A stretch of 64,000 nt of DNA from Neobacillus drentensis. GTDB taxonomy: Bacteria; Bacillota; Bacilli; Bacillales; Cytobacillaceae. Below the pieces are notes generated by a model. It made no database searches and was not told the origin of the DNA. It saw nothing but the letters and a program-made list of their open reading frames with translations. The position numbers and the translations under genes are program-made. The stretch is from contig NZ_CP091110.1 in assembly GCF_021560175.1 (NCBI RefSeq), forward strand, positions 4,094,501 to 4,158,500, given 5' to 3'. This document shows, piece after piece, positions 9,386 to 18,460 of the stretch. How positions within the stretch are numbered: position 1 is the stretch's first letter; the number at the start of each line of letters is the position of its first letter.

Positions 9386-9582
9386 TTAAACTCCCCTCAT
9401 TCCTTCAATTCAGGTGGTTTATGTAAATTATGGGATATTTTATAAGATTACCCCTTTAGTGTAATTTTACACGATTTTAACTAAATTTCAATCCTTTTTC
9501 TTTTTCAACTATAATCGAGTTTACGTTTGGGGAAAATATCTGTATGATAAGAGAATATTTGTTTTAAAAGAAGGAGTATTTT

Positions 9583-10065
9583 ATGCTGACATTTGATGAA
9601 AAACTAACAATTATTGAATCATACCCGCAATTAGAACGAAAAGATGTCTCTCTAAAACGTATTAATTTTCAACTTCCAAACAGTATTTCCGATAAAAAGA
9701 ATATTGTCTATCACTTACATCCAAATGGAAATGGCTTTGTTTATGCCGGCCACCTCGATCACTATGATACGGATGATAAAGGAATGGTCAATATCCGAGA
9801 TTTTTCAGCTATGCAGCTTCGGAGTATCTTAACTGAATCTATTGATGGATTGTCACCACAAGAAAAATCAATCAATGAAGAAGCCATTATTGGAGATTTA
9901 AAAGAAGAGCGCTGGGTTAATGAAGAGGGCAATGTTTTAGTTTTGCTATATGAAAGTGAAGTTTGGAATATCTATTTTGGCTTAAACCTCGATGAAAGCT
10001 TTGATACATACGAAGAAGCGATAGATTTCATGCGGGAAGAAGGCTTTAAACCTGAACAGAAATAG
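9583..10065 (+). CDS. Conserved hypothetical protein, 160 residues, soluble
   Basis: Not recognised. An acidic soluble protein starting MLTFDEKLTIIESYPQLERK, with a central part rich in aromatic and His residues (VYHLHPNGNGFVYAGHLDHY) and the stretch RDFSAMQLRSILTESID. It has no signal peptide, membrane segment or known catalytic motif. AGAAGGAG stands eight bases before the ATG, and a strong bidirectional terminator follows the stop. It is transcribed alone, convergent with the HD hydrolase gene. Confidence 0.75.
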   Translation: MLTFDEKLTIIESYPQLERKDVSLKRINFQLPNSISDKKNIVYHLHPNGNGFVYAGHLDHYDTDDKGMVNIRDFSAMQLRSILTESIDGLSPQEKSINEEAIIGDLKEERWVNEEGNVLVLLYESEVWNIYFGLNLDESFDTYEEAIDFMREEGFKPEQK

Positions 10066-10069
10066 AACC

Positions 10070-10104
10070 AAAAAGGCTGTGCTATATGTTAGCACAGCCT
10101 TTTT
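10070..10104. terminator. Bidirectional rho-independent terminator
   Basis: AAAAAGGCTGTGC pairs with GCACAGCCTTTTT around a short loop. It separates the convergent genes ending at 10065 (plus) and 10103 (minus), and its T arm contains the stop codon of the latter. Confidence 0.9.
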
Positions 10105-10621
10105 ATTGTTTGTTATATTCTGCATCAATCCATTGATCTAAACGCTTAATACTTTCTTTTGCACGATCATATTCAATCGTACGATAATGATGCATACCGC
10201 CTTCTTCTTCATCTTTCTCATCAGCCCATTTTACCACTTGCTGCAGAGGTGTTCTTATAATGTCATTTGAAGGTAAAAATGAGTCGGTATGAAAAAGAAT
10301 TGCGAGTGCAATCGTTTTGGCTTTAATTGGGTTTTCCCCTAGGCGAATCAATAGCTTATGTGCCCGTTCCGCCCCTTTTATTGGATGAATATCATTTTGT
10401 TTATATAGGTCATAATCCCATTTTCCGTTTTTATACCAAGTATAGTGTCCCATATCATGGAGAAGCCCTGCTTTAGCAGCGATGTCAACATCAAGCTGCT
10501 GTTCTTTACTCAAATGAAAAGCATGGTATGCTACCGCTATCGCATGGGCAAGTCCCGAGCGGTTTAAATACTTTTGGGCAATGCGGTGTTCAAATATATC
10601 CAATAAAGTTACATCTCTCAT
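10103..10621 (-). CDS. HD-domain phosphohydrolase
   Basis: A 172-residue HD-superfamily metal-dependent phosphohydrolase. His in GLAHAIAVAYHA, the HD pair in GLLHDMGHY and a later His in LAILFHTDS make up the usual metal site; an Asp near VVKWADEKDEEEG completes the set. The substrate is unknown; small proteins of this size hydrolyse nucleotides or related phosphoesters. I took the ATG at 10619-10621 as start, because TAGGAG lies eight bases upstream and the in-frame GTG three codons earlier overlaps that site. It is a single-gene unit. Confidence 0.82.
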   Translation of the reverse strand: MRDVTLLDIFEHRIAQKYLNRSGLAHAIAVAYHAFHLSKEQQLDVDIAAKAGLLHDMGHYTWYKNGKWDYDLYKQNDIHPIKGAERAHKLLIRLGENPIKAKTIALAILFHTDSFLPSNDIIRTPLQQVVKWADEKDEEEGGMHHYRTIEYDRAKESIKRLDQWIDAEYNKQ

Positions 10622-10712
10622 GCGATCCACTCCTACCTGTTCCTAAATCTATTTCATTTATTATATGCTAACCTGTCCCAAATGGCTAATTCTTTATAAC
10701 GTTCAATTACAT

Positions 10713-10744
10713 AAAAAAGAGAAGGACCTAGTTTAGTCCCTCTC
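10713..10744 (-). terminator. Rho-independent terminator after ltaS
   Basis: GAGAGGGAC pairs with GTCCTTCTC (one mismatch) and a TTTTTT run follows on the minus strand, a few bases after the ltaS stop at 10752. Confidence 0.8.
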
Positions 10745-10751
10745 ACATATG

Positions 10752-12707
10752 TTAATTTGCTTCAGTTGTTTTTGTTGTTTTTCCCTTTGGTCCTAAATAC
10801 TCATAGTCATTAGGATTAATTGGTGTATATCCCTCAGGCTTATAGAATCTTAATAAGTCTTTATAAACAATTTCATCAGACATTTGTAATTCCGTTTTTA
10901 CCTTTTCATCCACGCTCTTACATGGTGTATTATCATCTAAAAGTAATGTTGTTTGATAAGAATAACATTTATCGTTTAGCTGGATACCATCTTGGGAAAC
11001 AAAGTCACCATTTCTGAATAACGCCCAATTGCGATGATCTTTCGATAGCAGGTCAGAACCAAATTCCATATAATCCTTCGTATCAATACCTAATAAATGA
11101 AGTATAGTTGGACGGACATCCACTTCGCCGCCAATTTGATGCTGAATTCCACCTTTCACACCAGGAACGTGGATAAATAAAGGTACTTGCTGCAGCTTCG
11201 CATTTATTGCCGGTGTAATTTCATTGACTCCCAATACCTTTGCCATTGCTTCATTATGGTTTTCAGATATACCGTAATGGTCACCGTACATAACAATGAT
11301 GGTCTTATCATACAAACCATCTGCTTTTAAATCATTAAAGAACTGCTCAAAAGCCTGGTCCATATAATGGGCAGATTGGAAATACTGGTTAACGACCGAA
11401 TCCCCGTAATCACCAGCAGGAAAATCAGTATCTTCCGGATCCATTTCGAACGGGAAATGGTTAGACAATGAAATAAACTTTGTATAGAACGGCTGCTTTA
11501 AACTTTCAAGCATTGGAATGGATTCTTTAAAAAATGGTTTGTCTTTCATGCCATAGTTTTTAGTATTTTCATCCGTCATATTGTAGTATTCTGCATCAAA
11601 GAACTGATCATAACCAAAAGCTTTATAAATAACATTTCTGTTCCAGAATGTCTTATAGTTGCCGTGGAATACAGCGGAACTATAGCCCTGTCCTTTCAGA
11701 ATCGAAGGCATAGCTTGATAGGTGTTTTGTGCCTTATTTACAAAAACAGCCCCTTGTGCCATAGGATATAAGGAATTCTCCATTAGAAATTCAGCATCTG
11801 ATGTTTTCCCTTGACCTGTTTGATGGTAAAAATTATCAAAATAGAAAGTACTTCCATCGTGTGCCAATGAATTAAGAAATGGTGTAACCTCTTGACCGTT
11901 TGGCATCTTATAATCAATCATAAAGTTTTGGAATGACTCCATCGAGATATAAAGCACGTTCATACCTTTTGCCTTACCAAAGTAAACAGGGTTTGGGGCG
12001 GCATAGTTAGCTTTCCGATAGTTCTCTACATCGGTAATATCACTGCTGTCAGCCAGTGCCCGCTGACTAGAGGACTTAATATTTTGAATCACATCATAAA
12101 TCGTAAAGTTGTAAGCACCCAAATATTTGACTAAATAGTTGCGGTCAAATGAACGCGTTAATAATTGCGGACGATCCTTTTCTGCTAATCCCAAGTTAAA
12201 AAGAAACGTTGTGATGGCAAACAAAAGTACAATTTTGTAAGACTTTTTATTCGTGACCGTCACCTTTTTGAAAACAGTTACTGCCAAAACAATTAAGATG
12301 ATCGTATCAAGAAAATAAAAAATATCTAAAGGCGACATTAATGATAACGCACTATCACCCAATTGCCCGGCATTTGTTTTAGTCTGCATTAAGACAGGTA
12401 CCGTAATAAAGTCATTAAAAAAACGATAATACGCTATATTAGCGTATAACAAGAATGATAAAACGAAATTAATGATAACCATTACGAGTTTTGTATGTTT
12501 CTTAAAGAGCAGAGCTAAACCAAGAAAGAATAGCGCTGAACTTAATGGATTTATCAACAATAAAAACTTCTGCAAATTATTATCAATTCCTAAGTTAAAT
12601 TCAATTTGATAGGCCGCATATGTTTTGATCCAGAATAATAAAACGGCTATTACAAAGAATGAAATATGGCTGTTTTTTAATGTTTTAGGTAATTTAATTT
12701 TATTCAT
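10752..12707 (-). CDS. ltaS: Lipoteichoic acid synthase family protein
   Basis: A 651-residue membrane enzyme that polymerises glycerol phosphate from phosphatidylglycerol onto a glycolipid anchor outside the cell. Five N-terminal membrane segments (about residues 12-190) are followed by an extracellular sulfatase-fold domain. The nucleophile is the Thr in GQGKTSDAEF, with metal-site motifs YISMESFQN and VMYGDHYGISENH. A short polar tail ends the protein. Bacilli carry several LtaS paralogues (LtaS, YfnI, YqgS, YvgJ), and which one this is cannot be settled here. The ATG has GAGGAG upstream. The gene is alone, with a terminator behind it and a long intergenic region ahead. Confidence 0.9.
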   Translation of the reverse strand: MNKIKLPKTLKNSHISFFVIAVLLFWIKTYAAYQIEFNLGIDNNLQKFLLLINPLSSALFFLGLALLFKKHTKLVMVIINFVLSFLLYANIAYYRFFNDFITVPVLMQTKTNAGQLGDSALSLMSPLDIFYFLDTIILIVLAVTVFKKVTVTNKKSYKIVLLFAITTFLFNLGLAEKDRPQLLTRSFDRNYLVKYLGAYNFTIYDVIQNIKSSSQRALADSSDITDVENYRKANYAAPNPVYFGKAKGMNVLYISMESFQNFMIDYKMPNGQEVTPFLNSLAHDGSTFYFDNFYHQTGQGKTSDAEFLMENSLYPMAQGAVFVNKAQNTYQAMPSILKGQGYSSAVFHGNYKTFWNRNVIYKAFGYDQFFDAEYYNMTDENTKNYGMKDKPFFKESIPMLESLKQPFYTKFISLSNHFPFEMDPEDTDFPAGDYGDSVVNQYFQSAHYMDQAFEQFFNDLKADGLYDKTIIVMYGDHYGISENHNEAMAKVLGVNEITPAINAKLQQVPLFIHVPGVKGGIQHQIGGEVDVRPTILHLLGIDTKDYMEFGSDLLSKDHRNWALFRNGDFVSQDGIQLNDKCYSYQTTLLLDDNTPCKSVDEKVKTELQMSDEIVYKDLLRFYKPEGYTPINPNDYEYLGPKGKTTKTTEAN

Positions 12708-13222
12708 AACATAATTCTCCTCTCACTTACCAATAAGCTCCGGTAAACGAACCTCAATTACTATAACACACTTTCAAAAAAATTTAAAACATAAAATATG
12801 CCATTTTATGTATGGATCAAACCATTCCCACTTGTCATTTTTATCTTTTTTTCAACACAATAAGACAAGACCCATACCTGTCCATTTGGATAAATTCTCC
12901 TTTATACTATGACAGTTTTATGGAGGACATGACTATTCATTTCTCAAATATATATGACGTTCAGCGTGATGGTTTTGTTTCAATCTCATGAAAATGTTTT
13001 TCCTTGTGCCAGAAATACTTCATTTTTCATTGCTGTTAATGATATGTCACCTATCATAAACCTGAACTTAACCGATAGGCAATAAGAATATAGACTTATC
13101 TTTTACTGATAGGTTATCGAATAAATATATAATTATTGGTAAGCATAAGCACGATGGAAGTTATAAAGTACACTTCCATGATTTGATCTGGAAAACAAAT
13201 GAATGAACAAGGAAGTGAGCTT
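12708..13222. other. Intergenic region, 515 bp, no gene supported
   Basis: This stretch holds the divergent promoters of ltaS (minus) and the small gene at 13223 (plus). TATACT at 12903-12908 is a possible -10 for plus-strand transcription. A 20-codon frame at 12929 has a GGAGG only two bases before its ATG, too close to be convincing. No RNA gene, riboswitch or long repeat was recognised. Confidence 0.5.
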
Positions 13223-13411
13223 ATGCCCAGAAAGAGGCCGGAGTTTACAAAAAGTCCGTACTTTGTTGAAGAACCGGGAAATTGGCATTTAAAACCTGGG
13301 GCTCCGAGGGAGATGCAACTAGAACTTGAAACCTATCTTAGCAGCCTCGAGGAATTACACGAAGATGGAACCATAAATGGTAACCAAATTGATATTTATT
13401 CTACTCATTAA
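13223..13411 (+). CDS. Small hypothetical protein, 62 residues
   Basis: Not recognised. MPRKRPEFTKSPYFVEEP, then a Pro/Gly-rich segment (WHLKPGAPREMQ), then an acidic amphipathic helix (LELETYLSSLEELHEDG). The ATG at 13223 is preferred over the in-frame ATG at 13199, as AAGGAAGTGAG precedes it by a normal distance. It is followed 76 nt later by sspH on the same strand, so a spore-related role is possible but only by context. Confidence 0.65.
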   Translation: MPRKRPEFTKSPYFVEEPGNWHLKPGAPREMQLELETYLSSLEELHEDGTINGNQIDIYSTH

Positions 13412-13487
13412 TATATAATAGAACAAAACGGTTACAATACAATAGTAAACCCTTTACATTACTCTATATGGACTAGGAGTGAAAAAA

Positions 13488-13667
13488 ATGAATGTTAATC
13501 GAGTAAAGCAAATTTTGTCCTCTTCTGCTGATATTGAAGTTAAATATAACGGTACTTCCGTTTGGATTGATCAGTTAAATGAAGACGGAAGAACAGCCAC
13601 TGTTCATTTACGAGGACCGCTTGAAGAGCGATCAATTGTAGAGATTCATGAGTTAATGGAAGATTAA
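13488..13667 (+). CDS. sspH: H-type small acid-soluble spore protein
   Basis: A 59-residue protein of the SspH family, made in the developing forespore. It opens MNVNRVKQILSSSADIEVKY and continues NGTSVWIDQLNEDGRTATVHL, matching the family pattern of an N-terminal VxRAKxIxxS helix and the V-x-I-x-x-(V/L)-N-E core. The start is the ATG at 13488 after TAGGAG; a GTG nine bases upstream falls inside the ribosome binding site. It is followed directly by a terminator. Expression under a forespore sigma factor would be expected but I could not assign promoter boxes with confidence. Confidence 0.85.
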   Translation: MNVNRVKQILSSSADIEVKYNGTSVWIDQLNEDGRTATVHLRGPLEERSIVEIHELMED

Positions 13668-13676
13668 ACCTATTAC

Positions 13677-13705
13677 CATCTTTTCGCTGAAAAGATGGTT
13701 TTTTT
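13677..13705 (+). terminator. Rho-independent terminator of sspH
   Basis: CCATCTTTTC pairs with GAAAAGATGG around GCT and is followed by seven T residues on the plus strand. Confidence 0.85.
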
Positions 13706-13711
13706 ATGAAT

Positions 13712-13738
13712 AAAAAAAGAGCAGGACAATTCCTGCTC
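13712..13738 (-). terminator. Rho-independent terminator of the 53-residue gene
   Basis: GAGCAGG pairs with CCTGCTC around a 6-nt loop, with a T run on the minus strand; it abuts the stop codon at 13740. Confidence 0.8.
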
Positions 13739-13739
13739 A

Positions 13740-13901
13740 TTAGACCATGTCTTCATTTTCTTTTTCAATTTCACTAGGCTGGGGCTGTTCATTTTGTACG
13801 ATGCTCCCAAGGACTTTCCGATTGTATTTACCAGCGTCTTTACCTGCTCCAGGTGCAATATTCGCCATTGGGAGCTGTTCTAATTCTTTACCTCTTGGCA
13901 T
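13740..13901 (-). CDS. Small hypothetical protein, 53 residues
   Basis: Not recognised. The protein begins MPRGKELEQLPMANIAPGAG and continues KDAGKYNRKVLGSIV, then ends in an acidic Gln/Pro/Glu tail. The basic, Gly/Ala-rich first half is reminiscent of small spore proteins, but no family motif can be named. AAAGGAGTGAGG precedes the ATG at 13899-13901, and a private terminator follows the stop, so the gene is well supported as an expression unit. It is convergent with sspH. Confidence 0.7.
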   Translation of the reverse strand: MPRGKELEQLPMANIAPGAGKDAGKYNRKVLGSIVQNEQPQPSEIEKENEDMV

Positions 13902-13983
13902 TCTTCCTCACTCCTTTCTCTTAAGATACCCATCGTTTTCAATATCTAGGCATCGAAATAAGGGTTTGTCGAATGCCGTATAG

Positions 13984-15144
13984 TTATAAATTATTTTGAT
14001 GGATAAAAATGCTTTCCTTAGCCAAAAGCTCGATGGTCATATCATCCATTGGAGGATTATGCAAGCCTGCGCGTACATCCCGATAATATCGTTGAAGTGG
14101 GTTTTGGAGGGATAAACTTTTTGCTCCCACTATTCTCATTGCTAAATCTACAATGGAAATGGCCGCATTCGTGACCGTTAACTTAACAGCCCCTAGTCTG
14201 GGAAGCATCCTTTCTCTCTCATTTTCAGTCGCGGAATCCCACTGTTTTGCAATGGAGTATAAAAAAGACTCCGCCTGTATGATTTTTAGTTCCATTTCAC
14301 CAATTTTTTGCCTTACGTTTGGTAAATCAACAATCGTACCATTGATACTGTTTGGAGAATATTCACTTGCAAATTGAAGCGCATACCTTTGGGCGGCTTT
14401 CGCAATTCCAAGATAACAAGCAGGAATATGAAGCAGCCATCCGTTAGCCTTTCTTCCTTTTGCATTTGGTTTTTCAACTAGATATTCTTCAGGAATGATT
14501 ACCTCTTCAAGGATTAAATCATGACTTCCCGTTCCTCGTAAAGCGATACTATCCCAGGTTTCTTCAATTTTCACTCCCTTGGTTTCTCTTGGGATCAAAA
14601 AGTTAGCCATTTCATTGGTTTCCTTTATTGTTGCATTGACAATAAAATAATCCAATACTGGCGCCATGGTAGTAAAGGTTTTTCTGCCTGTAATCACCCA
14701 GCCCTGGTCTGTTTTTACTGCGTTGGTTTCTGGTCTTCCTCCCCTCGTTGGACTGCCGGTTTTAGGCTCAGTTTGAGCGCTGTTAATCAATGCCCCATTG
14801 TTTACTTTTTCACACAAAAACTTAAATAATGACTCACTCCATGATTGTTTCTCATGTATATTCATAATTATCCCCATATGCCAGCCAATCGAAAGCGCAG
14901 TAGCCCCATCACCTTGTGCAATCATTTCCTGCAGGCGAATTAGTTCATATAAGGAAATCTCCTTGCCCCCATATCTTGAGGGAACTGTCAAAGTGGTATA
15001 ACCTGTATTTTTTAAATCCTCAATATTGTCAAAAGGAAAGGACCCCTCTATGTCCACTTGATGTGCTCTTGTTAAAAACTTCTGTGCGAGAGATTTCATA
15101 AGTTCTAATCGACCTTCATAGGTTTCAGTTTGTGGAAAGTTCAT
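13984..15144 (-). CDS. Acyl-CoA dehydrogenase family protein
   Basis: A 386-residue FAD enzyme of the acyl-CoA dehydrogenase fold: helical N-terminal domain, beta domain with GWVITGRKTFTTMAPVLDYF and GTGSHDLILEEV, and a C-terminal four-helix domain with RYYRDVRAGLHNPPMDD. The catalytic Glu position of classical dehydrogenases is not obvious, so the substrate is open; it resembles the YdbM-like group of Bacillus. The ATG at 15142-15144 is chosen, because the GGAG at the expected spacing overlaps the GTG three codons earlier. The gene stands alone. Confidence 0.8.
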   Translation of the reverse strand: MNFPQTETYEGRLELMKSLAQKFLTRAHQVDIEGSFPFDNIEDLKNTGYTTLTVPSRYGGKEISLYELIRLQEMIAQGDGATALSIGWHMGIIMNIHEKQSWSESLFKFLCEKVNNGALINSAQTEPKTGSPTRGGRPETNAVKTDQGWVITGRKTFTTMAPVLDYFIVNATIKETNEMANFLIPRETKGVKIEETWDSIALRGTGSHDLILEEVIIPEEYLVEKPNAKGRKANGWLLHIPACYLGIAKAAQRYALQFASEYSPNSINGTIVDLPNVRQKIGEMELKIIQAESFLYSIAKQWDSATENERERMLPRLGAVKLTVTNAAISIVDLAMRIVGAKSLSLQNPLQRYYRDVRAGLHNPPMDDMTIELLAKESIFIHQNNL

Positions 15145-15196
15145 TCTATTCACTCCAATCAGTATCTCTAATGATTAAATTTTATCATACCCATAG

Positions 15197-15230
15197 CAAA
15201 AAAGACTCCTGTTTGGTTTAACAGGAATCT
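15197..15230 (-). terminator. Rho-independent terminator of the potassium channel gene
   Basis: AGATTCCTGTT pairs with AACAGGAGTCT and TTTTTT follows on the minus strand, just after the stop at 15241. Confidence 0.8.
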
Positions 15231-15240
15231 AACGAAATCA

Positions 15241-16578
15241 TTAACCAATCATTATTTTACCTTTAGGATAACGGAACGGATCAGGGTTTCTCCGCATTGT
15301 CACGGCAATTGCAATTGTTAAAGGCCCCACCCTTCCGGCAAACATGGTCAACATAATCAATATCTTGCCAATATCTGATAATTCCGGTGTTAATCCCATT
15401 GAAAGCCCCACAGTCGCAAACGCAGACGTCACCTCAAAAAGAATCGCTAAAAAATCACGACCTTTTTCAGTTATAGTTAAAACAAGTGTCATGAACATTA
15501 CAAGGAACAGCCCACTGAATGTTACCGTTAAAGCTTTGTATATGGTTTCATATTCAATTCGCTGACGGTAAAAAATAACATCCTCTTTCCCGCGGATTTG
15601 CGACCAAACGGCTCCCAATAATGTGGTAAAGGTAGTCGTTTTTATCCCACCTCCGGTTGAACCGGGCGAAGCTCCTATAAACATTAGCAAAATAATTAAT
15701 AAGAGGCTGGATTGAGTTAAATCCCCAATACTTAACGTATTGGCTCCTGCCGTCCTAGCGGTGACCGATTGAAATAATGAGCCAAGTATTTTCCCTGTGA
15801 GGGTTAATGGCTTTAATGTTAGATGATTGGAATACTCTAACAAAAAGATGCCAACAGTTCCAACAATCACTAAGAAAGCACTGGTTATAAGGACAATTTT
15901 TGTATGTAAAGAAACTCGCTTAATTGCTCGGTATTCATACAGTTCATTCATGACAATGAATCCAATTCCGCCCAGAATAATTAATAAACAAACCGTTAAA
16001 GTGACAGTTGGATCATCCACATAGCCTGTTAAACTATGAAATTCCCCCATTAAATCAAATCCTGCGTTATTGAAATTAGAAATAGAATGAAAAATACCGA
16101 AATAAATCGCTTTCTTAAGGGGCATATCGAAAGAGAAACGAATTGCTAATATAAGCGCCCCTGTTAATTCAATCACAGCTGTAAAAACGATAATCCTTTT
16201 TGCTAACCGAACAATTCCTTCAATTGAAAGATTATTTAAAGATTCCTGAAGGAGGATTCTTTCTTTTAAGGATATTTTTTTTCCTAATAGAAAGGCAAAA
16301 AAAGTTGCAAATGTCATAAATCCAAGTCCTCCCACCTGAATCAGCGACAAAATGACAATTTGACCAAATATCGTAAATGTCGTACCCGTATCTACTACCA
16401 CTAGACCAGTTACACAGGTTGCTGATGTAGCTGTGAAGAGAGCATTTACTATGGACAGACCATGTCCATTTGTAGTCGCAGCAGGGAGCATTAATAAAAT
16501 AGCCCCTATTATAATAATAGAAGCAAATCCAAAAACAAGGATTTTAGGAGGATCAAGAAAAAATTTTTTACGAGGCAT
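15241..16578 (-). CDS. ktrB: Trk/Ktr potassium uptake membrane subunit
   Basis: A 445-residue K+ translocating subunit of the TrkH/KtrB family with four pore repeats. The selectivity-filter segments are visible: TSATCVTGLV, the NNAGFDLMGEF region, TARTAGANT and, in the last repeat, SAFATVGLSMG; the gating loop region is SPGSTGGGIKTTT. It needs a KtrA- or KtrC-type RCK partner, which is not nearby, so KtrD is as likely a name as KtrB. The ATG follows AAGGATAC. It is a single-gene unit with terminator. Confidence 0.88.
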   Translation of the reverse strand: MPRKKFFLDPPKILVFGFASIIIIGAILLMLPAATTNGHGLSIVNALFTATSATCVTGLVVVDTGTTFTIFGQIVILSLIQVGGLGFMTFATFFAFLLGKKISLKERILLQESLNNLSIEGIVRLAKRIIVFTAVIELTGALILAIRFSFDMPLKKAIYFGIFHSISNFNNAGFDLMGEFHSLTGYVDDPTVTLTVCLLIILGGIGFIVMNELYEYRAIKRVSLHTKIVLITSAFLVIVGTVGIFLLEYSNHLTLKPLTLTGKILGSLFQSVTARTAGANTLSIGDLTQSSLLLIILLMFIGASPGSTGGGIKTTTFTTLLGAVWSQIRGKEDVIFYRQRIEYETIYKALTVTFSGLFLVMFMTLVLTITEKGRDFLAILFEVTSAFATVGLSMGLTPELSDIGKILIMLTMFAGRVGPLTIAIAVTMRRNPDPFRYPKGKIMIG

Positions 16579-16710
16579 TTAGTATCCTTCCTAACGGATT
16601 ATTATTTTATAAAAAATTTTATGCTATTTTTAAAATATGGTAATAGTAAAATACGTATTACAGGAAAAATATACTACCGCACTTAAAAAATGTAAATATA
16701 TTTTGCTATC

Positions 16711-16753
16711 AGTGTCGAACCTCACTGTAATCTAATCCATTGTAGTTTATAAT
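16711..16753 (+). promoter_or_regulatory. Candidate FNR-type site and -10 for the PAS-fused carrier
   Basis: AGTGTCGAACCTCACT (16711-16726) has one perfect half-site (TCACT) and one degenerate half-site with six bases between. TATAAT lies at 16748-16753, giving a start near 16760 and placing the site centre at about -41.5, the position of activating FNR sites. Confidence 0.55.
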
Positions 16754-16839
16754 ACTGAAGAAAATATAAGGAAAAAAGACTTTGAAATGTAATGCTTACG
16801 AACAAAATATATCATGAAACGGATATAAGGGGGATGAAC

Positions 16840-18372
16840 ATGAAAAAAGGTACCGGACAATTATTTATTCAAACTGGCAGTTTGATTGCAGGGTTTATGG
16901 TTTGGGTAATTATTTCTTCGCTTATGCCATTTATAAAGGAAGATATTCATTTAACCTCAACAGAAATTGCTTGGGCCACTGCTGTCCCTGTTATCCTTGG
17001 ATCCCTGCTAAGGGTGCCAATTGGTTATTGGACAAACAAATATGGGGCCCGCATCTTATTTAGCTTATGCTTTATCGTTCTCCTTATTCCAATTGTCATG
17101 ATCAGTTATTCTAGTAGTTTATGGATGTTAATTATGGGCGGCTTACTACTTGGAATAGGAGGTGCTGTTTTTTCAGTTGGGGTTACATCGTTACCAAAAT
17201 ATTATGATAAGACAAAACATGGGTTCATTAATGGAATATACGGAGCTGGAAATATTGGAACAGCATTGACCTCCTTTTTGGCTCCTGTACTAGCCAGTCT
17301 GTATGGCTGGAGATATACTGTTAAATTTTATCTTATCTTAATACTGCTATTTGCTATATTGAATTTCTTATTAGGCGACAAAAAAGAACGAAGAATTAAT
17401 CACTCCCTCAATGATCAATTAAAAGAGGTTTATAAAAATCCTAAACTTTGGGTATTGAGCTTATTTTATTTTGTTACATTTGGTTCATTTGTTGCTTTTA
17501 CGATTTATTTGCCATCTTTTTTAGTTAACCACTTTGAATTAGATAAAGTCGATGCGGGAATAAGAACTGCTGGTTTTATTACGCTTGCTACCATTTTTAG
17601 GCCAGTTGGCGGCTGGCTTGGCGATAAAATTAACCCATTCTTAATTCTCATGGCCGTATTCTTTAGCTTAACTTTTGCGGGGTTCTTACTTGCCTTTTCA
17701 CCATCATTACCGATTTACTCGTTTGGATGTTTGTTAGTAGCCTTTTTTGCAGGGCTAGGTAACGGGGCAATCTTTAAATTAGTTCCTTTGTATTTTTCTA
17801 AGCAAGCAGGAATTGTCAATGGATTGGTTTCAGCCATGGGAGGTCTTGGCGGCTTTTTCCCCCCACTTATTTTAACTCTTTTCTTTAATTGGACTGGGCA
17901 CTATGCGATTGGCTTTATGTCTCTTTCTGAATTTTCATTAGCAAGTCTTGTCATTGTCATTTGGTTATTCTATCAAGGTAAACTAGACCTATCTCGTAAA
18001 ATTGTGAACCATGCCATTGATGGTATTTGTATAACCGATATGAATGGAATCATCCAGAATGTTAATCCTGCCTTCTCAAGAATTACTGGCTATGATTTAA
18101 AAGAGGTAATTGGAAAAACACCAAGTGTTCTGCAATCAGGCGAGCATGACAATCATTTTTATCAAAATATGTGGAAAAATTTACTTACAAATGGATATTG
18201 GGAAGGTTTCATCTGGAATAAACGCAAAAATAATGAAATATTTAAAGAATGGCTTACCATCACAGCGATAAGAGATGATGTGGGAGAAATACAGAACTAT
18301 GTAGGCATGTTTTATGAAGTGAAAGAACTGTCTGATGGTAGCAAAATATATACAAGAAATCCTCAGTTATGA
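16840..18372 (+). CDS. NarK-like MFS carrier with C-terminal PAS domain
   Basis: A 510-residue fusion. Residues 1-395 are a 12-helix major facilitator of the nitrate/nitrite porter group (GYWTNKYGARILF in loop 2-3, GAGNIGTALTSFLAP, FRPVGGWLGDKI, GAIFKLVPLYF). Residues about 400-505 form a cytoplasmic PAS domain (AIDGICITDMNGIIQNVNPA, then RITGYDLKEVIGKTPSVLQS and IQNYVGMFYEV). The usual role would be nitrate uptake or nitrite export, with the PAS domain sensing redox state or a ligand; that coupling is inferred. The start ATG at 16840 follows AAGGGGG; an ATG two codons earlier is too close to it. A second NarK follows downstream. Confidence 0.85.
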   Translation: MKKGTGQLFIQTGSLIAGFMVWVIISSLMPFIKEDIHLTSTEIAWATAVPVILGSLLRVPIGYWTNKYGARILFSLCFIVLLIPIVMISYSSSLWMLIMGGLLLGIGGAVFSVGVTSLPKYYDKTKHGFINGIYGAGNIGTALTSFLAPVLASLYGWRYTVKFYLILILLFAILNFLLGDKKERRINHSLNDQLKEVYKNPKLWVLSLFYFVTFGSFVAFTIYLPSFLVNHFELDKVDAGIRTAGFITLATIFRPVGGWLGDKINPFLILMAVFFSLTFAGFLLAFSPSLPIYSFGCLLVAFFAGLGNGAIFKLVPLYFSKQAGIVNGLVSAMGGLGGFFPPLILTLFFNWTGHYAIGFMSLSEFSLASLVIVIWLFYQGKLDLSRKIVNHAIDGICITDMNGIIQNVNPAFSRITGYDLKEVIGKTPSVLQSGEHDNHFYQNMWKNLLTNGYWEGFIWNKRKNNEIFKEWLTITAIRDDVGEIQNYVGMFYEVKELSDGSKIYTRNPQL

Positions 18373-18389
18373 GGGTTTCTTTTTTTCAT
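18357..18389 (+). terminator. Terminator after the PAS-fused carrier
   Basis: AAATCCTCA pairs with TGAGGGTTT and a run of T residues follows; the stop codon lies within the hairpin. Confidence 0.7.
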
Positions 18390-18460
18390 TGCGTACCTCT
18401 AGTTTCTATTTATTACAACTTTTTGTCTAAAAGCATGTGTTCACATTTCCTTCACCATTT

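Noticed and set aside
12929..12991. 20-codon frame with an upstream GGAGG
   Set aside because: Only two bases separate GGAGG from the ATG and the sequence has no recognisable features.
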